This document shows, piece after piece, positions 19,121 through 28,222 of a DNA stretch of 64,000 nt. A model generated the notes under the pieces. It worked only from the letters and a program-made list of their open reading frames with translations. It did not search any database and was not told where the DNA came from. Made by a program: the position numbers and the translations under genes. This DNA comes from Spirosoma sp. SC4-14 (GTDB taxonomy: Bacteria > Bacteroidota > Bacteroidia > Cytophagales > Spirosomataceae): the NCBI RefSeq assembly GCF_037201965.1, contig NZ_CP147518.1, positions 4,457,001 to 4,521,000 on the forward strand, read 5' to 3'. Each line of letters begins with the position of its first letter. Within the stretch, counting starts at the first letter, position 1.

Positions 19121-20548
19121 ATGCATATGACACTAAAACAAAACACGCTGGCCTTTTCGTTGCTGGCGCTGGTTTCACTGGGAAGTGGTTGCCAGCGAAA
19201 TACCCTCAGCCAGCATTCATCAGGCGGTGTAGAATTCTGGCTTACCAACCCCGACCGGTCGTCGTTGTTTGCCAAACAACCAGGAACGCTCACGTTTAGT
19301 GATGCCACCAATCAAAACCCCACCATCGATGTCGATGAATCGAAGACGTTTCAGTCGATTGATGGATTTGGGTATACCCTGACCGGAGGAAGTGCCATGC
19401 TGATTCATCGCATGGATGCGAAAGCACGGGCGGCCCTGCTGACTGAACTCTTCTCGACCCAGGGCAACAGCATTGGCGTTAGCTACCTGCGCATCAGCAT
19501 CGGCGCATCGGACCTCGATGACCACGTTTTTTCGTACGACGATCTGCCCGATGGCCAGACCGACGAGAAACTCGAAAAATTTTCGCTGGCTCCCGACCGC
19601 GAACATCTGATTCCGGTACTGAAGGAAATTCTGGCGATCAACCCGAACCTTAAAATTCTGGGCTCACCCTGGTCGCCACCCACCTGGATGAAGACCAACA
19701 ACAACTCGAAAGGAGGAAGCCTGAAACCGGACTTTTATGACGTCTATGCCCAGTATTTCATCAAATACATTCAGGGTATGCAAGCTGAAGGTATCCGAAT
19801 AGACGCCATCACGATTCAGAATGAACCACTGCATCCGGGCAATAACCCCAGTATGCTGATGCTGGCGAACGATCAGGCCAAATTTATTAAGACAAGTCTG
19901 GGCCCTGCTTTCCAGAAAGCGAAGATAGATACCAAGATTTTTCTGTACGATCACAATGCCGATCGACCCGACTATCCGATTTCGATTCTGAACGACCCCG
20001 AGGCTAGAAAGTATGTCGACGGATCGGCTTTCCATCTCTACGCAGGGCCTATTACGGCACTATCGGAAGTACACAATGCGTATCCTGACAAGAACATATA
20101 CTTTACCGAGCAGTGGATTGGTGCGCCCGGCAATCTGAAAGGTGATCTGGCGTGGCATGTTAAAACACTGATCATTGGCGGCACCCGCAACTGGAGCCGA
20201 ACCGTGCTGGAATGGAACCTCGCGGCCGACCCGAACCAGCAACCACACACGCCCGGTGGCTGCACCGAATGCCTGGGTGCCATTACGATCGATGGCAATA
20301 CCATCACCCGCAATCCGGCCTATTACAATATTGCCCTGGCCGCCAAATTCGTCCGTCCGGGTTCGGTACGGATTCAGTCGAATACGTTTGAAACCCTGCC
20401 CAACGTTGCGTTTAAAACACCCGATGGCCGCAAAGTTGTTGTGGTGCTTAACACCCAGGCGTCAAACCAGGCGTTTAACATTCGTTACCGGGGGAAACTG
20501 ATGAGTACGTCACTACCGGCCGGGTCTGTTGGAACCTATTTCTGGTAA
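19121..20548 (+). CDS. GH30 glycoside hydrolase (glucosylceramidase / beta-1,6-glucanase type), lipoprotein
   Basis: The product is 475 residues, starting at the ATG at 19121 or at 19127. It has a lipoprotein signal (SLGSGC), the GH30 entry motif (QSIDGFGYTLTGGSAMLI), SPWSPPTWMKTN, the acid/base glutamate in AITIQNEPLHP and the nucleophile in IYFTEQWIG, then a C-terminal beta domain. GH30 enzymes are retaining hydrolases of beta-glucosyl or beta-1,6-glucan linkages; this sequence is nearest the glucosylceramidase-like and beta-1,6-glucanase subfamilies. Next to a SusCD pair it is the likely surface enzyme, so the locus may use beta-1,6-glucan. The substrate is an inference. Confidence 0.92.
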   Translation: MHMTLKQNTLAFSLLALVSLGSGCQRNTLSQHSSGGVEFWLTNPDRSSLFAKQPGTLTFSDATNQNPTIDVDESKTFQSIDGFGYTLTGGSAMLIHRMDAKARAALLTELFSTQGNSIGVSYLRISIGASDLDDHVFSYDDLPDGQTDEKLEKFSLAPDREHLIPVLKEILAINPNLKILGSPWSPPTWMKTNNNSKGGSLKPDFYDVYAQYFIKYIQGMQAEGIRIDAITIQNEPLHPGNNPSMLMLANDQAKFIKTSLGPAFQKAKIDTKIFLYDHNADRPDYPISILNDPEARKYVDGSAFHLYAGPITALSEVHNAYPDKNIYFTEQWIGAPGNLKGDLAWHVKTLIIGGTRNWSRTVLEWNLAADPNQQPHTPGGCTECLGAITIDGNTITRNPAYYNIALAAKFVRPGSVRIQSNTFETLPNVAFKTPDGRKVVVVLNTQASNQAFNIRYRGKLMSTSLPAGSVGTYFW

Positions 20549-20597
20549 TAGCCATCATTGCGTTCATCGGTGAAAAATCCAGATTCAGCCAGACAAT

Positions 20598-20635
20598 TCT
20601 GGCATTGGTCGATTTGTTTTTTTATCAATGCCAGA
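20598..20635. terminator. hairpin after the GH30 gene
   Basis: TCTGGCATTG at 20598-20607 pairs with CAATGCCAGA at 20626-20635; a T-rich loop lies between. It is 50 bp past the GH30 stop and probably ends the susCD-GH30 operon. Confidence 0.6.
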
Positions 20636-20756
20636 TTGTTGTCAATTTTAAGAAATAACAAGATGAAGCATGTGACGTCATCTTATTTTCTTTAAATGCT
20701 TAACGGTTTAAGCAACGGTATTACGATTCGTTTTATCCTTGCTTAACGAATGATCA

Positions 20757-21089
20757 ATGCTTATGTTAACTGCTAAAAAATATGGAATTCGTCTTTTAGT
20801 TGATAACAAACAAATTCTGGTTAAATCGGTGGGAGGCAATCTCTTCCAATCCAGAAACTGGGAGTTTTGGGGTGAGTATGATGAAACAGGCCGCCTGATC
20901 GGTCATCCGGTGCGGTCGCTGATAGCAAACCAGGCGCTTCCCGAAAATACCGACGAAAAAGTTACACTTCCCATTCATGGGGTTGCCTCCGATGTGGCCG
21001 AAATTGTTAGTCAGCAACTAAATAGCACAGCTTTTGTTGAAGCTGCCATTCGGGAAAAGTATGAACGTGAACGCCGATCGGTTTATTAA
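20757..21089 (+). CDS. hypothetical protein, 110 aa
   Basis: This soluble, charged protein has no signal peptide or membrane segment. The start could be the ATG at 20757 or 20763. It reads as a small alpha/beta domain (VKSVGGNLFQSRNWEFWGEY) followed by a helical, highly charged C-terminus (AAIREKYERERRSVY). I do not recognise the family. A strong hairpin terminator at 21125 follows, which supports a real transcription unit. Confidence 0.6.
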   Translation: MLMLTAKKYGIRLLVDNKQILVKSVGGNLFQSRNWEFWGEYDETGRLIGHPVRSLIANQALPENTDEKVTLPIHGVASDVAEIVSQQLNSTAFVEAAIREKYERERRSVY

Positions 21090-21492
21090 TCACGTTCTTA
21101 ATCCGGCATAGTTGCTCAGGAAATCGCCTGGGGAAGGAAGCAAAGGCTATACTTCCCCAGGCGCTTTTTAACAGGAACGGTTTCCCTGTTTTCAGTGGCG
21201 ATGTTGGGCAGTACTATTAATTTTTCAGCGAACTTCGGGCTGGTTTTTTATCTTCCAGGACGTTCGCCAAAAGCCAGTCCAGTGTACGATGCACGGTGGT
21301 TAGTTTACGCATAATGAGCGAACCGTGGCACGTTTTTTTTGCAAAAATTCTGTAATCACCTACCATGTCTTTGCTTGCCATCGTTCGGGTTTAAAGGCCG
21401 ACTCCCGACACCGACGGCACAACACAATCCGGGGCGGCTTTTTATACACTCCTACAGAACGTAACTTGTGCTCTAATGCCAACTTGTCCCGT
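21090..21492. other. intergenic region with a terminator
   Basis: Apart from the hairpin terminator at 21125-21170 I see no gene or repeat here. The open frame running into the next gene upstream of 21493 looks non-coding (Arg/His/Cys-rich) and was excluded. Confidence 0.4.
21125..21170 (+). terminator. rho-independent terminator
   Basis: GCCTGGGGAAG at 21126-21136 pairs perfectly with CTTCCCCAGGC at 21152-21162, followed by GCTTTTTA. It lies 37 bp past the stop of the 110-aa gene. Confidence 0.85.
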
Positions 21493-22338
21493 ATGAATTC
21501 CAGCCGACTATCCATCTTCACTGTGCTATTGTTGATAATAAATCTGTTGGTCGTCGATCGGCTGGCTACCAGTCAACCCATTCGGCAACAAAACCCGATT
21601 ACTATCCAGGACGGTTTGATTTATGTACAGGTTCGGGTCAATGGACATGGGCCGTATAATTTTATTCTCAATTCAGGTGTATCTGGCATAGGGCGCATCG
21701 ACCAGCGTATTGCCCGAGAACTTGGGCTAAAGGTGGTGGGCTACCAGGAAAACCGGGAAGCCAATCAGGTAAAGCGCGAATTTCTGGTTACTATCGACAA
21801 GCTAAGTGTAGGCCAGCTTACTCATACGGATCTGAAACTGGCCGTTATCAATCATAACGAAATTCCCAGAGAACTCCCTATTGACGGTATGATCGGCCGG
21901 GATTTTTTTACGCGCTACCTGATCACAATGGATGGGCCTGCCCGTCAGTTAATCGTATCGGCCGATACGCTGTCTGTGCGGGCAAAAGGTGTTAGCCGCT
22001 ATAGTAGCCCTTTCCTGATTTTGGGCAAACTCGGCCCCAAAGATCTCCTGTTCAATCTGGAGATGGGTTCCAGCCTTCCGCTCCTGTTCCCAAAAGCGTC
22101 GCTCATGGGTATTCATTATACGGATACCACCAACCAACGGGTTGTTACCCTGGCCAACACAACGTTTGTACTACAGGAAGCTATTCTGCATGATGAACTG
22201 ATACTGGGCGGAATCAGACTAAAAGATCAGACAATATACTACTCCGACAAAGCCCACCAGATCAACGTGGGCGTCGATTTTCTGAAAGAACATATCGTCT
22301 CGTTCGATCAACGAAAGAAACTGATTCGGATTGAATAA
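21493..22338 (+). CDS. retropepsin-like aspartyl protease fold protein lacking both catalytic Asp
   Basis: The product is 281 residues from the ATG at 21493, with a hydrophobic N-terminus (LSIFTVLLLIINLLVV), so it is exported or membrane-anchored. It has the two-lobed layout of Bacteroidota aspartyl-protease-family proteins: GPYNFILNSGVSG where the family has FxxDTGASG, then the DGMIGRDFFTRY flap-like motif, then a second lobe with LLFNLEMGSSLPLLFP where DTGSS is expected, ending in VGVDFLKEHIVSFDQ. The catalytic Asp is Asn in the first lobe and Glu (LEMGSS) in the second. It is therefore probably a non-catalytic binding protein, although the second lobe keeps an acidic side chain. Confidence 0.75.
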   Translation: MNSSRLSIFTVLLLIINLLVVDRLATSQPIRQQNPITIQDGLIYVQVRVNGHGPYNFILNSGVSGIGRIDQRIARELGLKVVGYQENREANQVKREFLVTIDKLSVGQLTHTDLKLAVINHNEIPRELPIDGMIGRDFFTRYLITMDGPARQLIVSADTLSVRAKGVSRYSSPFLILGKLGPKDLLFNLEMGSSLPLLFPKASLMGIHYTDTTNQRVVTLANTTFVLQEAILHDELILGGIRLKDQTIYYSDKAHQINVGVDFLKEHIVSFDQRKKLIRIE

Positions 22339-22529
22339 GACTGAGCTGTTGTTTGCGTGAATTGTGCAGGCCCATGGTATCTTGCCTGCTTCGGGTGAAT
22401 CGGCGTAGGTAAGCCAACCGTTGACGCATCAGTTTGCCGGCAGGAAACCGATGGCGAACAAGCAGAAGAATAGGCGCATAGCTATGCTTGTGGACAAGGA
22501 GACAATTCTGGCTCGATCAAAACGTCAGG

Positions 22530-23384
22530 TCAGTTGAGTTTTGCCATACCTTTGATGGATCGGTAGGGTGTTTTGAAAAAATCGCTGACGATCTGATTAA
22601 ACAGATCCTTGTACGCGATCAGGGTTGAATGGCCGGAATGAGGCAAAATCCATAAATACGACTGCGGAATAGCTTCGGCAATTGCCAGTGTGTGCGTTGG
22701 CAGAATTACGTCATGATCGCCACCAATGACCAGAGTTGGGCAGTGAACTTTTTTCAAATTGGCGGTTTCGATATGTGGGTGGAGAATCATAAGATTCAGC
22801 AGCTTTTTCTGCGCTTTTACAGCCGGTGTTTGCTGCACTCTGGCCAAACTGTCGTTCATAGACACAATCCACTGAAAAAGAGAAGGGTCTATAGCCGTAG
22901 TATCGGGCCATAAGTTTGCCCCCGTAACGGCCAATTTCTTTACTTTTTCGGGATGGCGCATTGCCAGCAGCAGCCCATTGATGCCACCATCGCTCCAGCC
23001 AATCACGTAGCATGAATCCAGATGGAGTTTGTTGAGCAGCGCATTGAAATCGTCGGCCATCATTTCGTAGGTCAGCGAATCGCTGGTATCGGTTGAGTTG
23101 CCCTGCGCACGACTATCGACCGCAATCACCTGATAGTTTCTGGCAAAAAACGGGATCTGATTTTTGAAGTCGTTCATAGACCCACCGTTACCATGAATCA
23201 GCAGGAGCGGTTTACCGGTTCCATATGTTTCATAATACATCCTGAAACCACGAATGTTGGCATAGTTACCCACACGGGCATTTCTGCCATAGACGGGTTT
23301 CGCCGGGGAAGGTACAGGCAATGTCGATTGGGCAACGACAGAAAGTGCCCACATCGATGCGATCAGGCAAACGAATAGCCTCAT
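22530..23384 (-). CDS. secreted alpha/beta-hydrolase
   Basis: The product is 284 residues with a signal peptide (MRLFVCLIASMWALSVVAQS). The fold is intact: oxyanion strand LLLIHGNGGSMNDF, nucleophile elbow VIGWSDGGINGLL, acid in VIGGDHDVILP and catalytic His in PHSGHSTLIAYKD. The length is usual for periplasmic esterase/lipase-type hydrolases, and the substrate is not predictable. It stands alone on the minus strand, converging with the aspartyl-protease-like gene. Confidence 0.9.
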   Translation of the reverse strand: MRLFVCLIASMWALSVVAQSTLPVPSPAKPVYGRNARVGNYANIRGFRMYYETYGTGKPLLLIHGNGGSMNDFKNQIPFFARNYQVIAVDSRAQGNSTDTSDSLTYEMMADDFNALLNKLHLDSCYVIGWSDGGINGLLLAMRHPEKVKKLAVTGANLWPDTTAIDPSLFQWIVSMNDSLARVQQTPAVKAQKKLLNLMILHPHIETANLKKVHCPTLVIGGDHDVILPTHTLAIAEAIPQSYLWILPHSGHSTLIAYKDLFNQIVSDFFKTPYRSIKGMAKLN

Positions 23385-24451
23385 AGTGTTGATTAGATTT
23401 CTGGTGCTACAATATACCGAACTCCGCGAATTTTAGGTGTTTTATGTGCTAATCAATCAGGCACAAACGAATATGCCAAGAGCCTGCAACATCCATCTAT
23501 CGGCTCTTCGGTCCAATACACTTTACCATTGCCTTCTTTCTGCTCGTTACGCAACCCGAGTCACCTCAGTTGATTGAACAATTATTGCGGCTATTACTCG
23601 CCGGGCCTTGGTCTGTTGCCCAGGACAACTACCTGACTATGAGACTACTATGATGAATTACGAGTAGCTTTTTATGCTTTTTTCGCCCGTTTTCCTAACA
23701 ATTGGAATGAGGAAATGGCCCAAAATAGGTGTTAATACATAGGAATACGGCAAGAATCACTTGTACAATTTACTTTTTCACAGAAAAATCAAAGGCAGTT
23801 ATTGCACTTTACCACTAATAGCAAACTATTCCCGACCGGCTTTTAGTTTTATAGATAAAAAACCGGGTATAACAGCCTACATTTTTATACTGATTATAAA
23901 TAACTTATAAGTATCATGCATTCATCATACACGCTAAACCAGGGAAATAAAGTAAAAGCTATCGGAGTATCTATTTGTACTTTTTCACGTTTATTCATAG
24001 CTGGCTTTATTCGCAATAATTCCGATGTTTTTGAGGGGTTTCTCCGCATGGCAACCCCATTTGGTGGCAATGTACTGGGCAATCGCCGGTAGATCGTCAC
24101 GTCATTCTGAGCCAGTGTCTTTCCACTGAAACTAACCAACGCATCAGGACATGGCCCAACCGTTGATTTCACGAATCGACATCAACGCAACGAAGCTTTT
24201 GCAGGAAGGTCAATTCAGATTGATCTCATTGCAAGGGTATCCAATTCGGATGAGCCTCTTATCTGATTAGATCGTTGGTTTTCCAGCCGACACCTTCAGC
24301 CTATGGCTCCCCAGGGATGTTCTCTGTTAACCAGGATAACAACAGCCCTAAAGCCTTTCTAAAAATATTGATTTCTAATTTGATTGGTGACGTTTCCGAT
24401 TGATTTCGAGTCAATATAAAGAGGCTTTGGACATGAATCCATTTCATTGTT
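23385..24451. other. 1.07-kb region with no convincing gene
   Basis: This is the longest gap in the window. I see a small hairpin (AAGAGCC/GGCTCTT, 23478-23508), an AT-rich middle around 23700-23900 and only weak short ORFs (92 codons on minus at 23894-24172; 39 codons on plus at 24151-24270) that match nothing I know. It may be decayed coding sequence. Confidence 0.4.
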
Positions 24452-24781
24452 ATGAACCGTTTTTCAGTCATATACCTGCATCGAAAGCAGTATCATCATC
24501 TATATAGTGCCACTCAGGCCGAAGCAGATGCTCTTTTAGCAGAGCTGGCTTCCCGAAAAGGGCACACACCAATTGGCAGTTACGACGCTAAAACTGAGCT
24601 CTTCTCCTGGAAACCCGATTTGCAGCAACACTACGATCAGGCAACCATTGAAGAGCAGGGAAAATCGGGCGACTACATGATTCGAATTGCTCAGGAGCTA
24701 CGCCAGCACGACCAGTCTACGGCCGAACAACGGCTACAGGCGATGGCCCAACCGCAGCTTTTTAGTACAAACGAAGTGTAA
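24452..24781 (+). CDS. hypothetical protein, 109 aa
   Basis: This small soluble protein is rich in Gln, Ala and charged residues (HQL, QAEADALLAELAS, QELRQHDQSTAEQRL). It looks mostly helical, without signal peptide or membrane segment. The N-terminal half (FSVIYLHRKQYHHLYSATQA) may form a small alpha/beta fold. I do not recognise it. It precedes the mannitol-dehydrogenase-like fragment by 56 bp on the same strand and may be cotranscribed with it. Confidence 0.55.
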   Translation: MNRFSVIYLHRKQYHHLYSATQAEADALLAELASRKGHTPIGSYDAKTELFSWKPDLQQHYDQATIEEQGKSGDYMIRIAQELRQHDQSTAEQRLQAMAQPQLFSTNEV

Positions 24782-24837
24782 ACAATCTGTTAGCCTCTGC
24801 CCATGGCTATCAATCAGACTCCAGAAACGCATTATCA

Positions 24838-25497
24838 ATGCAAACCCCCATACAGGATGTTCTAACAGAAAGTCTGTTCGACATCAACGAAACACTACAG
24901 GAGCAATTTTTGCAAACTTCGCAAACTATGCTCGCCTATCCGGCCTTGCTGGCTGGGTATCGAACGGTACAGGATAGCCTAAGCGACCCGGTATTCAGTA
25001 ATTACCTGAGCGTCTTCGTCAACCACGCCGTTTCAGCACTCATTCCAGCCGCCGAAACGGCCTACCGAACGGCCTTCACTTCGGAACTGCTTACCCGGCT
25101 GGTCTACGCGACCGACTCGCTGGAAGACATCTGTGCCGACGGAGCCTCAAAACTCCCCGAATTCCTGCTGCCGATTCTGGTCAAACTGTCGGAGCAGAAC
25201 CGCCCCTACTGCCTGGCCTTTTTGCTGGCAGCCTACGGCCATTATTTGCGTACATCTGTCGATGACAAAGGCGACCCGTATGCGGTTAGTGAGCCGCGCC
25301 TAACGGAAACGGACTGGGATAAAATCAATGACCACGATGAGCTTTCTTTACTGGACATTGAACCATTAGTTTCGGCAAACTTGCGGGCGATTCCGCATTT
25401 TTCGGCTGCGTATAAGCTATTCCGAAAACAGATCGCCATTTATGGTGTCTCGTTTACGCTGCGGCAATCGATGTGCACGTTTTTGGAACTAGCCTGA
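24838..25497 (+). CDS. orphan mannitol/altronate dehydrogenase C-terminal domain
   Basis: The 219-residue product aligns by motif with the C-terminal, all-helical domain of long-chain mannitol dehydrogenases and tagaturonate/fructuronate reductases. Shared features are LAYPALLAGYRTVQDSLSDP, then ICADGASKLPEFLLPILVKL and LAFLLAAYGHYLRTSVDDKG. The N-terminal Rossmann NAD-binding half (about 270 residues) is missing, and I find no remnant of it upstream in any frame. It is therefore either a fragment of a decayed gene or a stand-alone domain with a new role; on its own it cannot oxidise sugars. Its neighbour is the fructan/fructose locus, and mannitol dehydrogenase acts on fructose. Confidence 0.65.
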   Translation: MQTPIQDVLTESLFDINETLQEQFLQTSQTMLAYPALLAGYRTVQDSLSDPVFSNYLSVFVNHAVSALIPAAETAYRTAFTSELLTRLVYATDSLEDICADGASKLPEFLLPILVKLSEQNRPYCLAFLLAAYGHYLRTSVDDKGDPYAVSEPRLTETDWDKINDHDELSLLDIEPLVSANLRAIPHFSAAYKLFRKQIAIYGVSFTLRQSMCTFLELA

Positions 25498-25549
25498 ACG
25501 GCCAGTAGAGCAACGTCGTTAATCTGAAGGCTATTACTGGTCACATCGA

Positions 25550-25671
25550 ACCGCCGAAGCGGAGGCACAAAGCGCCCACAGAAGTAGTCTGATCCAATGG
25601 GATTGCTGATAAATGGGATTGCTGATATATGTATCCGCTTTTTGTGCCCTCTGCGTCTCTGCTTCGGCGGT
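25550..25671. repeat. imperfect inverted repeat between convergent genes
   Basis: The left arm starting ccgccgaagcggaggcacaa (25551) is repeated in reverse complement, with small insertions, at 25635-25671 (…ctgcttcggcgg). Between them gggattgctgata occurs twice in tandem. It lies between convergent genes and may act as a terminator. Confidence 0.6.
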
Positions 25672-25695
25672 CCTGCTGTGAACACGAAGACAAGC

Positions 25696-27228
25696 TCAAT
25701 TTATAGAGACAGACGGAGTCAGTTTGGAGTAGGTTATTTTATTGATGGTAATTCCTGTTGCTGATTTCAGGTGCAGCCTGGTCATGACTGCATCTGGAAA
25801 AAAGATGTCGGTCATAACCGTAAGGCCGTTGTCGGCAAACAACTCAACAGAGGCCACGTCGGCCACCAATGTGAGTGTCAGGTTGCTATCGGTCGCTAAC
25901 CTTGGCGCTGTATGTCGTTTTCCGAAGCCTTTTTCAAAATCTGTTTTGCCCGATTGCGTTCGGTCGATATAGTATTCGTTCGCTTGTTTGTTATAGCCGA
26001 TGGTTAGCTCTTCACCTTTGTCATTGGCCAGCACAAGAGCGAAATCGGCCGTATTCGGGGCCGACAGGTCTAGTCGAAATAACCCTGTTTCGTTTTTAGC
26101 TTTAGCCGTCAGGTCAAACTGATTATGCACGGTCAGGTTTTTCAGCGAAAACGCGGGAACATCCAGCTTGTTCAGCTCGGTAACCGGTGTCGATGCAAGA
26201 AACAACTCTTTACCTACCGCTTTTAACTGAAGCATTCGGGGAACGGTCATGGCGCTGCGCCAGGAGGCTGTTGGCACCACACTCGCATACTGCCAGTTAC
26301 TCATCCAACCCATCAGAATTGTTCGGTTACCCGTGTTTGAAAACGTAACACCGGCATAATTATCGGTACCGTAATCCATCCATTTGGCCTGGGTTGAATA
26401 GGGTTTAAAGTGGTGTCCATCGAAATCTCCCACAAAATATTGCGTGGCCGATCCACCGTTAGGGCCTCCAGGGTTGATGCTAACGAGCAATACCCAGGCT
26501 TTTTTTCCATGGTAGTCAAGCGGAAACAGATCAGGACACTCCCAAACCCCGCCATGCGCTCCTGACTCCTTCCCGAATTCGCTTTCTTTCGACCAGTTTT
26601 TGAGATCGGGCGACGAAAAAAAAGTAACCCGATCTTTAGTAGCCAGTGTCATTACCCATTTTTTCTGCGGCTCGAACCACCGAACTTTCGGATCGCGGAA
26701 GTCGGTAATACCGGGGTTCTGTACGACTGGATTGCCCTTGTATTTGGTCCAGGTTTTGCCTTCGTCGAGACTATAAGCAAGGCTCTGGTACTGAAATTTA
26801 TCGGATTTCTGCTTCTCCAGAGCCGGATTATGGTGCGTAAAAATGGCAACCAAAGGTGTCTGACCATTTTTACCAAAACCCGTGGTGTTGTTCACATCGA
26901 CGACAGCACTCCCCGAAAAAATATAACCAAGGCTATCGGGGTAAAGCGCAATGGGCTGTTCGTGCCAATGCACCATGTCCTTGCTGGTGGCATGGCCCCA
27001 GTGCATAGGCCCCCAGGTTGTACCGTCGGGATAATATTGAAAAAACAAATGGTATGTCCCGTTGTAGTAGACCATGCCATTCGGATCGTTCATCCAGTGT
27101 GCTTTGGGCGAAAAATGAAACTGCGGCCGGTGCGCTTCTGAACCAGAAGCTGCGGCTGACTGCCCCAATGCGCCAACAGTAGCACACATTGCTATGAGCA
27201 GCGAAAGAAACCCAATCTGTTTATGCAT
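25696..27228 (-). CDS. GH32 fructan beta-fructosidase / levanase-type enzyme
   Basis: The product is 510 residues with a signal peptide (MHKQIGFLSLLIAMCATVGALG), so it is periplasmic or surface. The GH32 five-bladed propeller carries all diagnostic sites: HWMNDPNGMVYY (nucleophile Asp near residue 48), FRDPKVRWF (transition-state stabiliser), WECPDLFPL (acid/base Glu near 229), and a C-terminal beta-sandwich. It releases fructose from fructans or sucrose-type oligosaccharides. The fructokinase-like kinase and sugar porter upstream on the same strand would take the product further. Confidence 0.95.
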   Translation of the reverse strand: MHKQIGFLSLLIAMCATVGALGQSAAASGSEAHRPQFHFSPKAHWMNDPNGMVYYNGTYHLFFQYYPDGTTWGPMHWGHATSKDMVHWHEQPIALYPDSLGYIFSGSAVVDVNNTTGFGKNGQTPLVAIFTHHNPALEKQKSDKFQYQSLAYSLDEGKTWTKYKGNPVVQNPGITDFRDPKVRWFEPQKKWVMTLATKDRVTFFSSPDLKNWSKESEFGKESGAHGGVWECPDLFPLDYHGKKAWVLLVSINPGGPNGGSATQYFVGDFDGHHFKPYSTQAKWMDYGTDNYAGVTFSNTGNRTILMGWMSNWQYASVVPTASWRSAMTVPRMLQLKAVGKELFLASTPVTELNKLDVPAFSLKNLTVHNQFDLTAKAKNETGLFRLDLSAPNTADFALVLANDKGEELTIGYNKQANEYYIDRTQSGKTDFEKGFGKRHTAPRLATDSNLTLTLVADVASVELFADNGLTVMTDIFFPDAVMTRLHLKSATGITINKITYSKLTPSVSIN

Positions 27229-27248
27229 AGCAACTGTTATTGTCTGGT

Positions 27249-28145
27249 CTAGGCTACCTGAGCAGCCTGCTCAATAAATGCCTGAATCGTGTTTTCCGAA
27301 AAGTTGGGAGTTGCGCCCTGTTTTGTTGCCACATAAGCGCCGGTTGCACAGGCAAATTCAAGGACTTTTTTCGGCGATTCGCCCCGAAGCTTTTTATACA
27401 GGAAAGCCGCCAGAAACGCATCACCGCTTCCGATCGTATCGGCCACTTTAACCGGAAAACCTACCTGACTGTATAGCCCTGTATCATCTAACAACACGGC
27501 TCCCGCTTCGCCCAGGGTTACGCATAAGGTTTCGAGTTGATAGCGGTCGCGCAATTGGTGCATGGCACCATGCAGGTCATTCTCTTCGCCATACCATCCC
27601 GACAACTCGATCAGTTCGAACTCATTGAGTTTGGCAATGTGAGCCTGAAACAGGAGTTCTTCTACCGTTTCGCGATCGTAGTGAGGAGCCCTAAGGTTTA
27701 CATCAAAAACTTTCCGGGGTGCAACAGCCAGCAGTGCATTTAGCGTTTCGCGCGTTTGTGGGCTACGGGCGGCCAGGCTCCCATACACAAACAGATCGCT
27801 CTGCTGCACCGTCTGAAGCAGGCCCGGCACAAGCTGAACATAATCCCAGGCTACAGGCTGCACGATTTTATAGGTAACCTCATTACAATCCGAAATATTT
27901 GCTTTGGCCACACCAGTCAGATGAGTTTCACCGATCTGCACCAGATAGAGCGGAATATGTTTCTGGGCCAGAAATTTCAGCATTTCCTGCCCAAGTTCGT
28001 CATTGCCAACGCGGCTGATCATCTGAGCATTCACGCCAAAATTGCGCAGATCGGCAGCCACATTCATAGGTGCACCGCCGGGTTGTTTACTGGTAGGAAG
28101 TACATCCCACAGAATTTCGCCGAAACAAGTGATTGTTGGTATCAT
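27249..28145 (-). CDS. PfkB-family carbohydrate kinase, probable fructokinase
   Basis: The product is 298 residues. It has the N-terminal PfkB motif (GGAPMNVAADLRNFGVNAQM) and the C-terminal signature with catalytic Asp (VADTIGSGDAFLAAFL). It phosphorylates a sugar or nucleoside using ATP. With GH32 behind it and a sugar porter before it in one operon, fructose is the most likely substrate. GH32 follows 20 bp downstream on the minus strand. The gene between sugar porter and GH32 keeps normal family length with no lesion. Confidence 0.93.
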   Translation of the reverse strand: MIPTITCFGEILWDVLPTSKQPGGAPMNVAADLRNFGVNAQMISRVGNDELGQEMLKFLAQKHIPLYLVQIGETHLTGVAKANISDCNEVTYKIVQPVAWDYVQLVPGLLQTVQQSDLFVYGSLAARSPQTRETLNALLAVAPRKVFDVNLRAPHYDRETVEELLFQAHIAKLNEFELIELSGWYGEENDLHGAMHQLRDRYQLETLCVTLGEAGAVLLDDTGLYSQVGFPVKVADTIGSGDAFLAAFLYKKLRGESPKKVLEFACATGAYVATKQGATPNFSENTIQAFIEQAAQVA

Positions 28146-28146
28146 C

Positions 28147-28222
28147 GTTAGTTGTCAGTAGTTATTGATCAGTAGTTATTGGTCTTTCGTCAGTAGAAGC
28201 GTAACAAATAACTAATGACCAA
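28147..28222. repeat. 7-bp-period repeat between sugar porter and kinase
   Basis: It consists of 7-bp words (gttagtt, gtcagta, gttattg, atcagta, gttattg, gtctttc, gtcagta … aactaat, gaccaac). The right end overlaps the last codons and stop of the sugar-porter gene (…FVGH then TAG). Confidence 0.8.

Noticed and set aside
23894..24270. Short ORFs (92 codons minus, 39 codons plus) in the largest gap
   Set aside because: No signal, motif or family resemblance; consistent with chance in AT-rich DNA.
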